From contig CAAEXF010000019.1 of NCBI GenBank assembly GCA_900759715.1, positions 51,349 to 115,348 on the forward strand: a stretch of DNA of 64,000 nucleotides. Reading direction: 5' to 3'. Shown in pieces: positions 32,917 through 41,279 of this stretch (the stretch's first letter is position 1; each line of letters opens with the position of its first letter). The position numbers were made by a program, and so were the translations under genes. The notes under the pieces were generated by a model that was not told where the DNA came from, did not search any database, and saw only the letters and a program-made list of their open reading frames with translations. This stretch comes from Clostridium_AM sp900759715 (GTDB lineage: Bacteria; Bacillota; Clostridia; Clostridiales; Clostridiaceae).

Positions 32917-34815
32917 ATGAATAACAATAAGTTTTTATTTGTGCTTAAAAGTAAAAAGCTTGCAGCACTAGTAGCAGCAGTAGCTTTAAGTATTTCTTTT
33001 AGTTTCACTAAGGTACATGCAGCTACTACTACAGTTAGGTTTAATGGAATTGACAGATACGAAACCGCTGCTAAGGTTTGTGAAAATGGTTGGCAGGGAA
33101 ATACAGATTATGCGGTTATAGTTAACGGTGAAAACTTTCCAGATGCGTTATCTGCGGCCCCATTAGCTAAAAAATATGATGCCCCTATCTTGCTTACCAA
33201 TAAAGAAATATTAAATCCTTATACATCAGTACAGCTTAATAGATTAAATGTAAAAAATGTGTTTATAATAGGCGGAAAAGGGGTTGTGTCTCAGAGTGTA
33301 GAGGATTCTCTTAAGGCCAGAGGAATTAAAGTTACAAGATTTGGTGGAGCAGATAGATATGAAACAGACATCTTAGTTGCCCAAAAGCTTGGAAAAGCTA
33401 CAGAAATTGCAGTAGTTAATGGTGATGATTTCCACGATGGCATGTCTATAGCATCTATTGCAGCATTAAAAGGAATGCCGATTATTTTAACTGGAAGAGA
33501 TTATATGCCAGATTCAGTTAAAAAATATCTTCAGGCTAACAAGAAATTAGACCAAGCATATGTGGTAGGAGGAAAAGCTCAGATAAATGATTCTGTTTTA
33601 TCATACATACCAAATGCTAAAAGAATAGCAGAGGGAGATATTTATGAGAGGAATACTGGTATAATAAATGCTTTTCAGAATGAAATAAGTACAGGCACTA
33701 TATTTTTAGCATCTGCAAAAGATTTTCCAGATTCCCTTGTGGCAGCTGCAATGGCACCGAAGACCTCATCGCCAATTTTATACATAGACAGTCCAATTTC
33801 AGATGCTACAACGAATTTTCTGAGATCAAAAATAGTTAATAATATAAAAATTTTAGGTGGAGAGGGTGTAGTAGACTATTATTCGCAGCAGATAGCAGAA
33901 GCACTTCCCTTAGATATAGCTTATGTTGATAACTTTACTGATACTATATGGCAGGATCAAAAATATACAGCTAGACCTACAATTGTAGTAACTGCTACTG
34001 ATGGAACTATAAAAGAAGTACCTGTTACCTGGAATTTATCAAGGGTAAATACAACAAAGCCCGGAATATATACATTGTATGGAACAATAGACGGTACATA
34101 TAGAACTGTATATACCACACTTATAGTAAAGCCTATTCCTACTAAGGTTGAGGATATCACAGATGAGATTAGAGTTGGAGATTCATACTCTCTTCCAAGT
34201 ACTGTACAGGCTCAAATGTCAGATGGAACAGTGAGTAAAGTAGCTGTAACCTGGGAGTACGGAGATCCTAAAATTAACACTCCAGGGGTTTATACTTTTT
34301 ATGGAACCGTTGAAAAGTATAATAAGAAGGCAAAACTTACATTGGTTGTAAGAGGTAGTGGAAGCGGTACAAATCCTGGTGAGCAATATGACGATACTAC
34401 CATTGAAATAGTACAGGGAGATCCATATACTTTACCTAAAACTGTGTTTGATAAAATTAGTAAGAAAAATTTACCTGTAACCTGGAATACAAAAAGTATT
34501 GATACAAGCAAAACTGGTATTGTAAGACTTGAAGGAACAGTGAAGGATTCTATTTATAAGGCATATCTGACTTTAATAGTAGTTCCTAAGATTGTTGAAA
34601 TACCAGAAGTTAGAGATACTGTAGTTCAAGGAACTTATTACTCTATGCCAACACAGGTTGCTGCTAAGACTTCAGATGGCAAAACAATTTATGTAGATGT
34701 TCAATGGGACAAGCCGTTTATAGATTTAGGTACTCCTCAAACATACTATATAAAGGGTACAGTAAAACACTATAAGGATCCAGTTTTATTGATATTAAAG
34801 GTTGTATCAAATTAA
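32917..34815 (+). CDS. Cell-wall-anchored protein with CWB2 and Ig-like repeats
   Basis: This secreted protein of about 632 residues has a Sec signal peptide (LAALVAAVALSISFSFTKVHA, cut after VHA). Three CWB2 repeats follow (about 35-330; RFNGIDRYETAAKVCENGW, RFGGADRYETDILVAQKLG, and a degenerate third) that hold proteins on the clostridial cell wall through anionic polymers. Then come four Ig-like Big_4-type domains (about 335-630; VPVTWNLSRVNTTKPGIYTL, KVAVTWEYGDPKINTPGVYT, LPVTWNTKSIDTSKTGIV, VDVQWDKPFIDLGTPQTYYI). It probably forms part of the surface layer or an adhesin. ATG 32917 lies 13 bases after AAAGGAG; TTG 32908 is an alternative. Two further exported proteins follow, likely as one unit. 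Confidence 0.92.
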   Translation: MNNNKFLFVLKSKKLAALVAAVALSISFSFTKVHAATTTVRFNGIDRYETAAKVCENGWQGNTDYAVIVNGENFPDALSAAPLAKKYDAPILLTNKEILNPYTSVQLNRLNVKNVFIIGGKGVVSQSVEDSLKARGIKVTRFGGADRYETDILVAQKLGKATEIAVVNGDDFHDGMSIASIAALKGMPIILTGRDYMPDSVKKYLQANKKLDQAYVVGGKAQINDSVLSYIPNAKRIAEGDIYERNTGIINAFQNEISTGTIFLASAKDFPDSLVAAAMAPKTSSPILYIDSPISDATTNFLRSKIVNNIKILGGEGVVDYYSQQIAEALPLDIAYVDNFTDTIWQDQKYTARPTIVVTATDGTIKEVPVTWNLSRVNTTKPGIYTLYGTIDGTYRTVYTTLIVKPIPTKVEDITDEIRVGDSYSLPSTVQAQMSDGTVSKVAVTWEYGDPKINTPGVYTFYGTVEKYNKKAKLTLVVRGSGSGTNPGEQYDDTTIEIVQGDPYTLPKTVFDKISKKNLPVTWNTKSIDTSKTGIVRLEGTVKDSIYKAYLTLIVVPKIVEIPEVRDTVVQGTYYSMPTQVAAKTSDGKTIYVDVQWDKPFIDLGTPQTYYIKGTVKHYKDPVLLILKVVSN

Positions 34816-34867
34816 TAATTAATTAGTTATTTTAAATAGAATTAATTTTAAATGAGGTGAAATTTTA

Positions 34868-37735
34868 ATGAAAAAAATAAAAGTGTTAGTTGCTTCTGTA
34901 GCTATGGCTACAATGCTTTCAACTACTGCATTTGCTGCCTTACCAGGCTATGCTATTATAATTGGTGATAAGGCCTATGATATAGGGTATATTTCAAAAA
35001 ATGTGAAGCAGTTAAATGATATACTGAATAACTCTTCCCAATATACAAACATTTACTATAATGACCTTTCTAGCAATAAAATAGTAAATTTATTCGACCT
35101 AAATACGCCTGTAGATATGACAAATTTTACACCGAAAAATATAACATATTATAATACAGATGGGAGCAAAACAAATTATAATCTTGTAGGTACAAGCTTT
35201 GAAAAAGATAGTCAGAGCTCTACTGCTTATGCTGAAGTAACTGTAAATTCTGTAGGTTCTACTATGTACTTTGTAAGTGTAAGGGTACCTAATGATAATG
35301 TAGTTGGTAAAGTTGATGTTAGACCTAATACTTTAGAACCAAAATATTTTAAAGTTTATAATAATAACAATAGTGATCTAATAAAGAAAATAGGAATCCC
35401 AGATACACTAAAGGGTGAAAGTAATGATGACTATTTGTTAAACTTAGTTACTACTGATTTAAATATAAAATTGCAAATACTTGCTTCAGATAAAACACTT
35501 ATAGCGACAGCAACTCCTGCTGGACAATTACAAGTAGGAAAAAATATTGTTAAATTTAATGTAGACAATAGCTTTATACCGCCAACTAGCAATATTTCTA
35601 ACAACAATGGATTAGGAAACTTAAATAATAATGGATTAACAAACCAACAAGGTGATTGGACTTATTATAGTAATGCAGGAGATGGCGGCGGAATATATAA
35701 GACAAATGGAATACAAAGCTATAAAATATCTGAAGATAACGCCAAATTTATAAATGTTGTTGGAGATTGGATATATTATAGTAACTACTCCGATGTCCAA
35801 AAGATATATAAAATAAAAACAGATGGTACAGGAAGAAGAATTGTATGTACAGACCAGGCTTCTTATGTAGTAGTATCAGGAGAGTATATATACTACAGTT
35901 ATCACTCTGGAACAGGAGTTGGAAATATAAAGAAGGTTAATAGGAATGCTAATAAGTCGCCAGGAACACCTATTACTAATGATGAAGCAGAATTTTTAAT
36001 TGTATCAGGAGATATGATTTATTTTACAAACAAGTACCAAGGTAATGCTATATATGCAGTACATACTGATGGAACTTATAGAACTAAGGTATCCTCTGAT
36101 AGTGCTAAATTTATTACTTTGGCTAATGATAAAATTTACTATATTACTGATACAGGACAATTAAAATGGACACTTAAAAATGGAGGAAGTTCAGGATCTA
36201 CTGTGGTAAGCAATGGAAATACTGGTTCCAATGCCGTTCTATACTCAATGAATATAACAGATGACGGAAAATGGATGTATTATGCAGATGCTTCAGATGG
36301 AAATAAAATATATAGAGCACCATTAGTAGACTATTTAAGAATATCAGGAGATAAGTACTCCGATGACTATGCTAACTTTATTGATTTAGTGGGAGATAAG
36401 GTTTATTACACTAAGGGTAATGCTATGTTTGTTGCAAATCAACCAAAGATTTCACCTAACAAGGATTCTAACGGCAGAGCGATTTACCAATATTCCTCTA
36501 CTCCGGTAACGAAGATGAAGCAGGATTTAAAGATAGTATCCTATGATAAAGTAGCAACACCTACCAAAAATGCAGTAGGCGCAGATTTAAATAATTTAGA
36601 AGAATATTTACCAGATAAGGTTACTGCAGTAATGAGTGACAATAGTGTACATGAATTATTAGTTGACTGGGATTTAAATCCTAAAAAAGGTAGTGGGGCT
36701 AAGGGTTCATCAATACAATATACTGGTACAATAGTAGGCTATGGAGCAAAGGTTACATTATCATTATCTATGGGAAGCGAACCAATACCAGCTGAATCTG
36801 TTAAGGTTATAAATAATGCCGGTATGTTAGATGATAAGGTATATGTAAATATAGATGATAAAGGAAACAATCGACCTGTATTAGCTAATTTACAAGTTGG
36901 AGATACAATAAAGATTTATCGAGATCCTAATAAGGCAGAACTATTAGGACAAGATATTATTGTTCCATCTGTAGCAGGAAAGGTGTTAAGCACAACAATT
37001 ACACTTAGAAAAGAAAAGACATTAACAGATGATGCTAAGTTTGTTTATGTAACAAGAACTTCACCAGGTGTTCTAGAAAGTGAAGTAGTTCCAGTAGAAA
37101 TAAAAGAAGCATTGTCAGGAAAACCAGGATTTGATGGCAGCAAAGTAAATATAGCAGTAACTAATTATGGTAAACTTCCTAATGGACTAACAGAAAATGA
37201 TATAGTTGAAATAGCACCAACTACTGAGCTGCAGCAGGGAGATACAGTAAATGTCTATAAGTTAGTAGATAATGTTAGAGTAAGAATAGCTTCACAAATG
37301 GTTGAATATGTGCCAAGTCCTAATCCATTTGACCCAATTAAGTTTAAAGCTACTATATCAATTCCGGCTGGATATATTGAGTATAAAGCTGGTGGAGATA
37401 ATAAAGTTTATGTAACAAGAAGCACACAATTTGCAGAAAGCGATGCTATAGAGGCATCCTTTGGAGATGGTATAGCATTACCACTAGGACAATTAGTTAT
37501 ATCAGGAACCGCAGGAAATGTACTACTTAGAAATCAGTTAGACTCACAATATGAATACTACTATAAGGTAGATGGTCCTACACCAATTTTAGGAGAAGAT
37601 GTAACTGGATGGACAAAGATAAATGATCTAAATAATCCTGTGTTAAGTGTCACTGATGGACAGGATGTATATGTAGTTCAAGCTTATGGTGGAAAAGCAT
37701 TGAAATGTAGCCATGTGAAAGCTATAGCTCCTTAA
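34868..37735 (+). CDS. Exported DUF5050 beta-propeller / Ig-like surface protein
   Basis: This 955-residue protein starts with a signal peptide (KKIKVLVASVAMATMLSTTA, cut near AFA). From about residue 255 to 530 it carries repeated units of the type GDWIYYSN...IYKIKTDGTGRR, the DUF5050 repeat thought to form a beta-propeller. An Ig-like domain follows (about 555-640, ITYDW-type LLVDWDLNPKKGS), then tandem modules around 645-870 (VNIDDKGNNRPVLANLQVGD; VYKLVDNVRVRIASQM). No CWB2 or SLH anchor is visible, so it may be released or bound to the upstream CWB2 protein. GAGGTGA precedes the ATG, 52 bases after the previous stop. The function is unknown; an adhesive or matrix role is inference. Confidence 0.85.
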   Translation: MKKIKVLVASVAMATMLSTTAFAALPGYAIIIGDKAYDIGYISKNVKQLNDILNNSSQYTNIYYNDLSSNKIVNLFDLNTPVDMTNFTPKNITYYNTDGSKTNYNLVGTSFEKDSQSSTAYAEVTVNSVGSTMYFVSVRVPNDNVVGKVDVRPNTLEPKYFKVYNNNNSDLIKKIGIPDTLKGESNDDYLLNLVTTDLNIKLQILASDKTLIATATPAGQLQVGKNIVKFNVDNSFIPPTSNISNNNGLGNLNNNGLTNQQGDWTYYSNAGDGGGIYKTNGIQSYKISEDNAKFINVVGDWIYYSNYSDVQKIYKIKTDGTGRRIVCTDQASYVVVSGEYIYYSYHSGTGVGNIKKVNRNANKSPGTPITNDEAEFLIVSGDMIYFTNKYQGNAIYAVHTDGTYRTKVSSDSAKFITLANDKIYYITDTGQLKWTLKNGGSSGSTVVSNGNTGSNAVLYSMNITDDGKWMYYADASDGNKIYRAPLVDYLRISGDKYSDDYANFIDLVGDKVYYTKGNAMFVANQPKISPNKDSNGRAIYQYSSTPVTKMKQDLKIVSYDKVATPTKNAVGADLNNLEEYLPDKVTAVMSDNSVHELLVDWDLNPKKGSGAKGSSIQYTGTIVGYGAKVTLSLSMGSEPIPAESVKVINNAGMLDDKVYVNIDDKGNNRPVLANLQVGDTIKIYRDPNKAELLGQDIIVPSVAGKVLSTTITLRKEKTLTDDAKFVYVTRTSPGVLESEVVPVEIKEALSGKPGFDGSKVNIAVTNYGKLPNGLTENDIVEIAPTTELQQGDTVNVYKLVDNVRVRIASQMVEYVPSPNPFDPIKFKATISIPAGYIEYKAGGDNKVYVTRSTQFAESDAIEASFGDGIALPLGQLVISGTAGNVLLRNQLDSQYEYYYKVDGPTPILGEDVTGWTKINDLNNPVLSVTDGQDVYVVQAYGGKALKCSHVKAIAP

Positions 37736-37798
37736 ACATGACTTAAAGTAAAAATATAATGTACTTTAACTTACTCTATTAGAAAGGGGAAATAAATT

Positions 37799-38509
37799 TT
37801 GAAGTTAAAATATAAAAAGCTTACTGCATGTTTAGCACTTTTAGGTGTAGTTCAATTTAGCACACTAAATATAGGTGTTATAACCGCAGAAAACTCTAGT
37901 ACAGTTCATGCAGCAAGTTCACAGACAACTGAAAGAATACTACAACAAAAAGTTACAACAGACACAAATAAAGCTTGGAGTATAAACTTTAACTCAGAAG
38001 TGGACTTGTATTTAATAAAAGATTGTATACAAGTTAATGAAATTAATAATAATCAGATAGGATCAACTATTCCAGCTACTATTTCTCAAGGAAGTGGATA
38101 TTCTATAGTAATAAATCCTCCTTCAGGCGGATATAAAAAGGGACAGATGTATCAAGTTACTATAAAAAAGGATGCTAGAGCTAGAAATGGTAAAGGAATG
38201 GTCAGAAACAACCTTATGAAATTTTCAATAGGAGATGCTAATACTGCAATAGCGAAGGTTGAAATTTCACCAGCACTGTCTATGATCAAAGCTATAACTA
38301 TAAATGCTACAACAAGAACTGACATAAAGAAGTACAAAATTGAAGGTAATGATAATCTATTTAATATAGGAGAAACTTCAGTTAATGTATTAGATAATAA
38401 AAGTAGTGTTCAAGTATACTTTTATGGAGCAGATGGGTATACAATGTTAGGAAAAACAACATTAAATGTAAATAGCAACATAAGCGATACAATACTTCAA
38501 ATTCAATAA
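37799..38509 (+). CDS. Exported protein with SbsA-type Ig-like domain
   Basis: This 236-residue protein has a signal peptide (KLKYKKLTACLALLGVVQFS, cut near VHA) followed by one Big_5/SbsA-like Ig domain (about 55-145; TNKAWSINFNSEVDLYLIKD, GGYKKGQMYQVTIKKDARAR). The C-terminal 80 residues have no recognised fold. The TTG start follows AAAGGGGA. It is the third of three adjacent exported proteins and ends at a strong terminator, so the three probably form one surface operon. A partner of the CWB2 protein is the simplest guess. Confidence 0.78.
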   Translation: MKLKYKKLTACLALLGVVQFSTLNIGVITAENSSTVHAASSQTTERILQQKVTTDTNKAWSINFNSEVDLYLIKDCIQVNEINNNQIGSTIPATISQGSGYSIVINPPSGGYKKGQMYQVTIKKDARARNGKGMVRNNLMKFSIGDANTAIAKVEISPALSMIKAITINATTRTDIKKYKIEGNDNLFNIGETSVNVLDNKSSVQVYFYGADGYTMLGKTTLNVNSNISDTILQIQ

Positions 38510-38522
38510 AGTATAGAGTTAG

Positions 38523-38564
38523 AAAAAGGTATTTGATAAGATGTTTTATCAAATACCTTTTTTA
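38523..38564 (+). terminator. Rho-independent terminator of the surface operon
   Basis: AAAAAGGTATTTGATAA pairs with TTTATCAAATACCTTTTT around a short loop, ending in a T run. Confidence 0.92.
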
Positions 38565-38576
38565 TTCCATATTTAC

Positions 38577-38603
38577 TAAAGAGGAATTGTAATATTACGA
38601 TAA
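38577..38603 (+). promoter_or_regulatory. Sigma-28 promoter of flagellin 3
   Basis: TAAA (38577-38580), a 15-base spacer and TACGATAA (38596-38603) repeat exactly the boxes and spacing found before flagellin 1. Confidence 0.82.
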
Positions 38604-38720
38604 TAGTAAAAAGATATAGAGTTTGCTTCAATTCGTAAAGTTCTTAAATTATGAATTGCAGATGAATACAAATTTCACTTGTGGATTCTATATAACTAAA
38701 AACAGATTTGGAGTGATAAT

Positions 38721-39617
38721 ATGAGATTAAATCACAATATGGGCTCATTAAACATATATATGACACATAAAAGAACCTTAGAAAGTCAAAGTTCCGCTCT
38801 TAACAAAATATCAACAGGTTATAAGGTTAATAATGCAAAGGATGACCCTAATGCCATAGCACAAAGTGAAAGAATAAGAATGCAGGTAAGAGGACTTCAA
38901 ATGGCAGGAAGAAATACTCAAGATGGTGTAAGTATGCTTCAAACAGCAGAAGGTGGTCTTGATAGCATAACTCAGATGCTTCAAAGAATAAGGGAGCTTG
39001 TTGTACAAAGTGGAAGTGGTTCTAGCACAGACGACGATAGAAAGATTATGCAAAATGAAATTAATCAGATGGTAGAAGGAATTGGAACTGTAGTAGATTG
39101 TACAGAATTTAATGGGAAAAGCCTTCTAAATAAGACTAAATTGAATGAAGGTACAGTATCAGATGATGGAGATTTTGTAGAATTAGATATGCCTGTAGGT
39201 GCTAATGCTGGAGAAAGTGTAAAGATACCAATTTATGATTTGTCACCAGGTGAGCTCAAGGTAAAAGATGGAGTTCTTGCAGGGAAGAGCCTTAAAGATG
39301 TTAATATTGAAAATGGTGGAAAATCTATTGATGATGCATTAACTATCTTAGATAATGCCATTGATAAAACAATTTCTGTAAGAAGTAAATATGGAGCACT
39401 AGAAAATAGATTTGAAGGCACTATGGATGACTTAAGTGAGATGTCAAATAGGATGGAAGGCGTTGACAGCAATCTCAGAGATGCAGATATAGCTGAGGAA
39501 ATGATGAAATTTACCAGAGATAATATATTGCTAGAATCTGGAAATTCAATGATGGCGCAAACAAACAAATTTCCACAGGATGTTCTTAGAATACTGGAAA
39601 ATTTAAAAAGCCGCTAG
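38721..39617 (+). CDS. Flagellin 3 (divergent)
   Basis: This 298-residue flagellin-family protein has recognisable D0/D1 parts (MRLNHNMGSLNIYMTHKRTL, KDDPNAIAQSERIRMQVRGL; DSNLRDADIAEEMMKFTRDN). It departs from the standard sequence: the usual SSGLRIN is STGYKVN, and the C-terminus reads MMAQTNKFPQDVLRILENLK instead of the Q-rich GVLQLL ending. The middle is acidic and Gly-rich. It may be a minor flagellin or a cap- or hook-proximal filament protein. A sigma-28 promoter and a terminator make it an independent late gene. It lies just before the flgB operon. Confidence 0.88.
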   Translation: MRLNHNMGSLNIYMTHKRTLESQSSALNKISTGYKVNNAKDDPNAIAQSERIRMQVRGLQMAGRNTQDGVSMLQTAEGGLDSITQMLQRIRELVVQSGSGSSTDDDRKIMQNEINQMVEGIGTVVDCTEFNGKSLLNKTKLNEGTVSDDGDFVELDMPVGANAGESVKIPIYDLSPGELKVKDGVLAGKSLKDVNIENGGKSIDDALTILDNAIDKTISVRSKYGALENRFEGTMDDLSEMSNRMEGVDSNLRDADIAEEMMKFTRDNILLESGNSMMAQTNKFPQDVLRILENLKSR

Positions 39618-39638
39618 TTACATATTAAGTTTATAAAA

Positions 39639-39698
39639 AACAGTTATTAACTTTTAGATACATAAACAAAAACTAAAAGTTAGTAGCTGTTTTTATTT
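39639..39698 (+). terminator. Rho-independent terminator of flagellin 3
   Basis: AACAGTTATTAACTTTTAG (39639-39657) pairs with CTAAAAGTTAGTAGCTGTT (two mismatches), followed by TTTATTTT. Confidence 0.9.
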
Positions 39699-39763
39699 TA
39701 AAAAAATATAATCAATTAATTAAATTCTAAATTAAATATTCATTAAATACTTATTAAATGCTC

Positions 39764-39793
39764 ATGACAAAATATGCTAAACTATTGTATAAT
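39764..39793 (+). promoter_or_regulatory. Sigma-A promoter of the flagellar operon
   Basis: ATGACA (39764-39769), an 18-base spacer and a perfect TATAAT (39788-39793) lie about 290 bases before flgB. The long AT-rich leader between has no gene; a GTTAATATAC/TATTAAC pairing near 39860 is the only structure seen. I looked for a c-di-GMP riboswitch here, as in C. difficile, and did not find its conserved core. Confidence 0.62.
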
Positions 39794-40081
39794 AATAAGG
39801 ACAAAATTAACAATAATAAATTTATGTAAAAATATGGAGAATACTCGCCGAATTGTTAATATACTTTTAAATAGTTTTTAAAATTATATTAACAAAAGTG
39901 GTAAATATTATTATATAATTAATTATAACCAGAATATTAACATAAAAATTGATGATAAAACAAAAATTTAATATAAAATAAAATTATATTAAAATTTTTA
40001 TTATTTAAGCAGGAATTTTATTAAAAATGTCTAATTATATATAAGGCTGAGTATAATTTAGGAAATATAGGGGTTGATGAG

Positions 40082-40483
40082 TTGAATATACAGAATATGT
40101 CAAAAGACCAATTAACTTATAATTTAATGAAAAAGTCTTTAGATGCTTCTTCTACAAGGAGTAAAGCTATTTCCAACAACATTTCCAATATAAATACTAA
40201 AGGATATAAAAGACAGTATGTAACCTTTGAAGAGTCACTTAATCGAAGTATAGATGACCTGGAACTTAAGACTAACGATGAAAAACATATGCAGTATGGA
40301 AGTGAGTATGGAGAAGTTAAGATGGAAACAGATAAAACTTCCAGCATAAGAGAAGATGGAAATAATGTGGATGTAGATAATGAGATGACAAATCAGGCTG
40401 CAAATACACTAATGTACAATGCATTAATAAGTCAGGTTAACAGCAGATTATCTATGGAGAGATACGTGGTTAATGGCAAGTAA
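40082..40483 (+). CDS. flgB: Flagellar basal-body rod protein FlgB
   Basis: This 133-residue proximal rod protein is first in the large flagellar operon. The N-terminal rod motif SKAISNNISNINTKGYKRQY and the C-terminal helix (NNVDVDNEMTNQAANTLMYN, then ALISQVNSRLSMERYVVN) are standard. The TTG start at 40082 follows a weak AGGGG. It is exported by the flagellar type III system and polymerises with FlgC, FlgF and FlgG. The long distance to the promoter suggests leader-based regulation. Confidence 0.95.
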   Translation: MNIQNMSKDQLTYNLMKKSLDASSTRSKAISNNISNINTKGYKRQYVTFEESLNRSIDDLELKTNDEKHMQYGSEYGEVKMETDKTSSIREDGNNVDVDNEMTNQAANTLMYNALISQVNSRLSMERYVVNGK

Positions 40484-40511
40484 GTAATATAAAGAAGGGG
40501 GATAAAAATAA

Positions 40512-40946
40512 ATGTTAAAAACGTTTAATAATTTAAGAATAAGTTCAAGTGGACTTTCGGCGGAAAGACTTAGAATGGATACTATAGCTTCAAATATAGC
40601 TAATGTTAATACTACAAGGGGAGCAGATGGACAACCATATAAGAGAAAGGTTGCAGTTTTTCAAGAAAATTTAAATAATGAATTAAATAAGCAAACCGGA
40701 AGGTACGAGGATGTGCCAATGGGAGTAAAAGCAGTTGGAATCGAGGAGGATAATTCTCCTATGAGAAAGGTTTATGATCCCTCTAATCCAGATGCAGATA
40801 CCCAAGGATATGTAACAATGCCAAATGTAAATATACTTAATGAGATGGCAGATATGATAGTTGCTACAAGAGCTTATGAAGCAAATGTTAATGCTGTCAA
40901 CTCAGAAAAAAGTATGTTTTTAAAGGCACTAGAAATTGGCAGATAA
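40512..40946 (+). CDS. flgC: Flagellar basal-body rod protein FlgC
   Basis: This 144-residue rod protein has the motifs FNNLRISSSGLSAERLRMDT and IASNIANVNTTRGADGQPY at the N-terminus and VNILNEMADMIVATRAYEAN at the C-terminus, both needed for rod assembly. AAGAAGGGGG precedes the ATG. It lies 28 bases after flgB and 13 before fliE, in the standard flgB-flgC-fliE order. Confidence 0.97.
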   Translation: MLKTFNNLRISSSGLSAERLRMDTIASNIANVNTTRGADGQPYKRKVAVFQENLNNELNKQTGRYEDVPMGVKAVGIEEDNSPMRKVYDPSNPDADTQGYVTMPNVNILNEMADMIVATRAYEANVNAVNSEKSMFLKALEIGR

Positions 40947-40959
40947 GGAGAATTGAATT

Positions 40960-41262
40960 ATGAGAGTAAATGAATTTGCACCGGATAGTAAAATTTTCGA
41001 GAAATTTGGAAATAAACAAAGTAATCAGGAAGAAAATGTAAGTAGTGGATTTGGGGCTGTTTTAAAAGAAAAGCTTGATGATGTTAATGATAAGCAACTT
41101 AAGGCGGAGGATACAACACAAAAGTTTATTTCTGGGGAAGATACTGATATACATAAGGTTATGTTAGATACAGAAGAAGCTAAGATGTCATTAGAATTGG
41201 CAGTGCAAATTAGAAACAAATTTGTGGAGGCCTACCAAGAATTAAGTAGAACACAGATATAA
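40960..41262 (+). CDS. fliE: Flagellar hook-basal body protein FliE
   Basis: This 100-residue protein joins the MS ring to the rod. The C-terminal FliE signature is clear (DTDIHKVMLDTEEAKMSLEL, AVQIRNKFVEAYQELSRTQI). The N-terminus is variable and polar, as usual. AAGGAGA precedes the ATG. It follows flgC by 13 bases and precedes fliF by 17. Confidence 0.95.
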   Translation: MRVNEFAPDSKIFEKFGNKQSNQEENVSSGFGAVLKEKLDDVNDKQLKAEDTTQKFISGEDTDIHKVMLDTEEAKMSLELAVQIRNKFVEAYQELSRTQI

Positions 41263-41279
41263 TAAGGAGTGCTAGATTA

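Noticed and set aside
39794..40081. c-di-GMP riboswitch in the flgB leader, as in C. difficile
   Set aside because: The conserved aptamer core was not found in the AT-rich leader.
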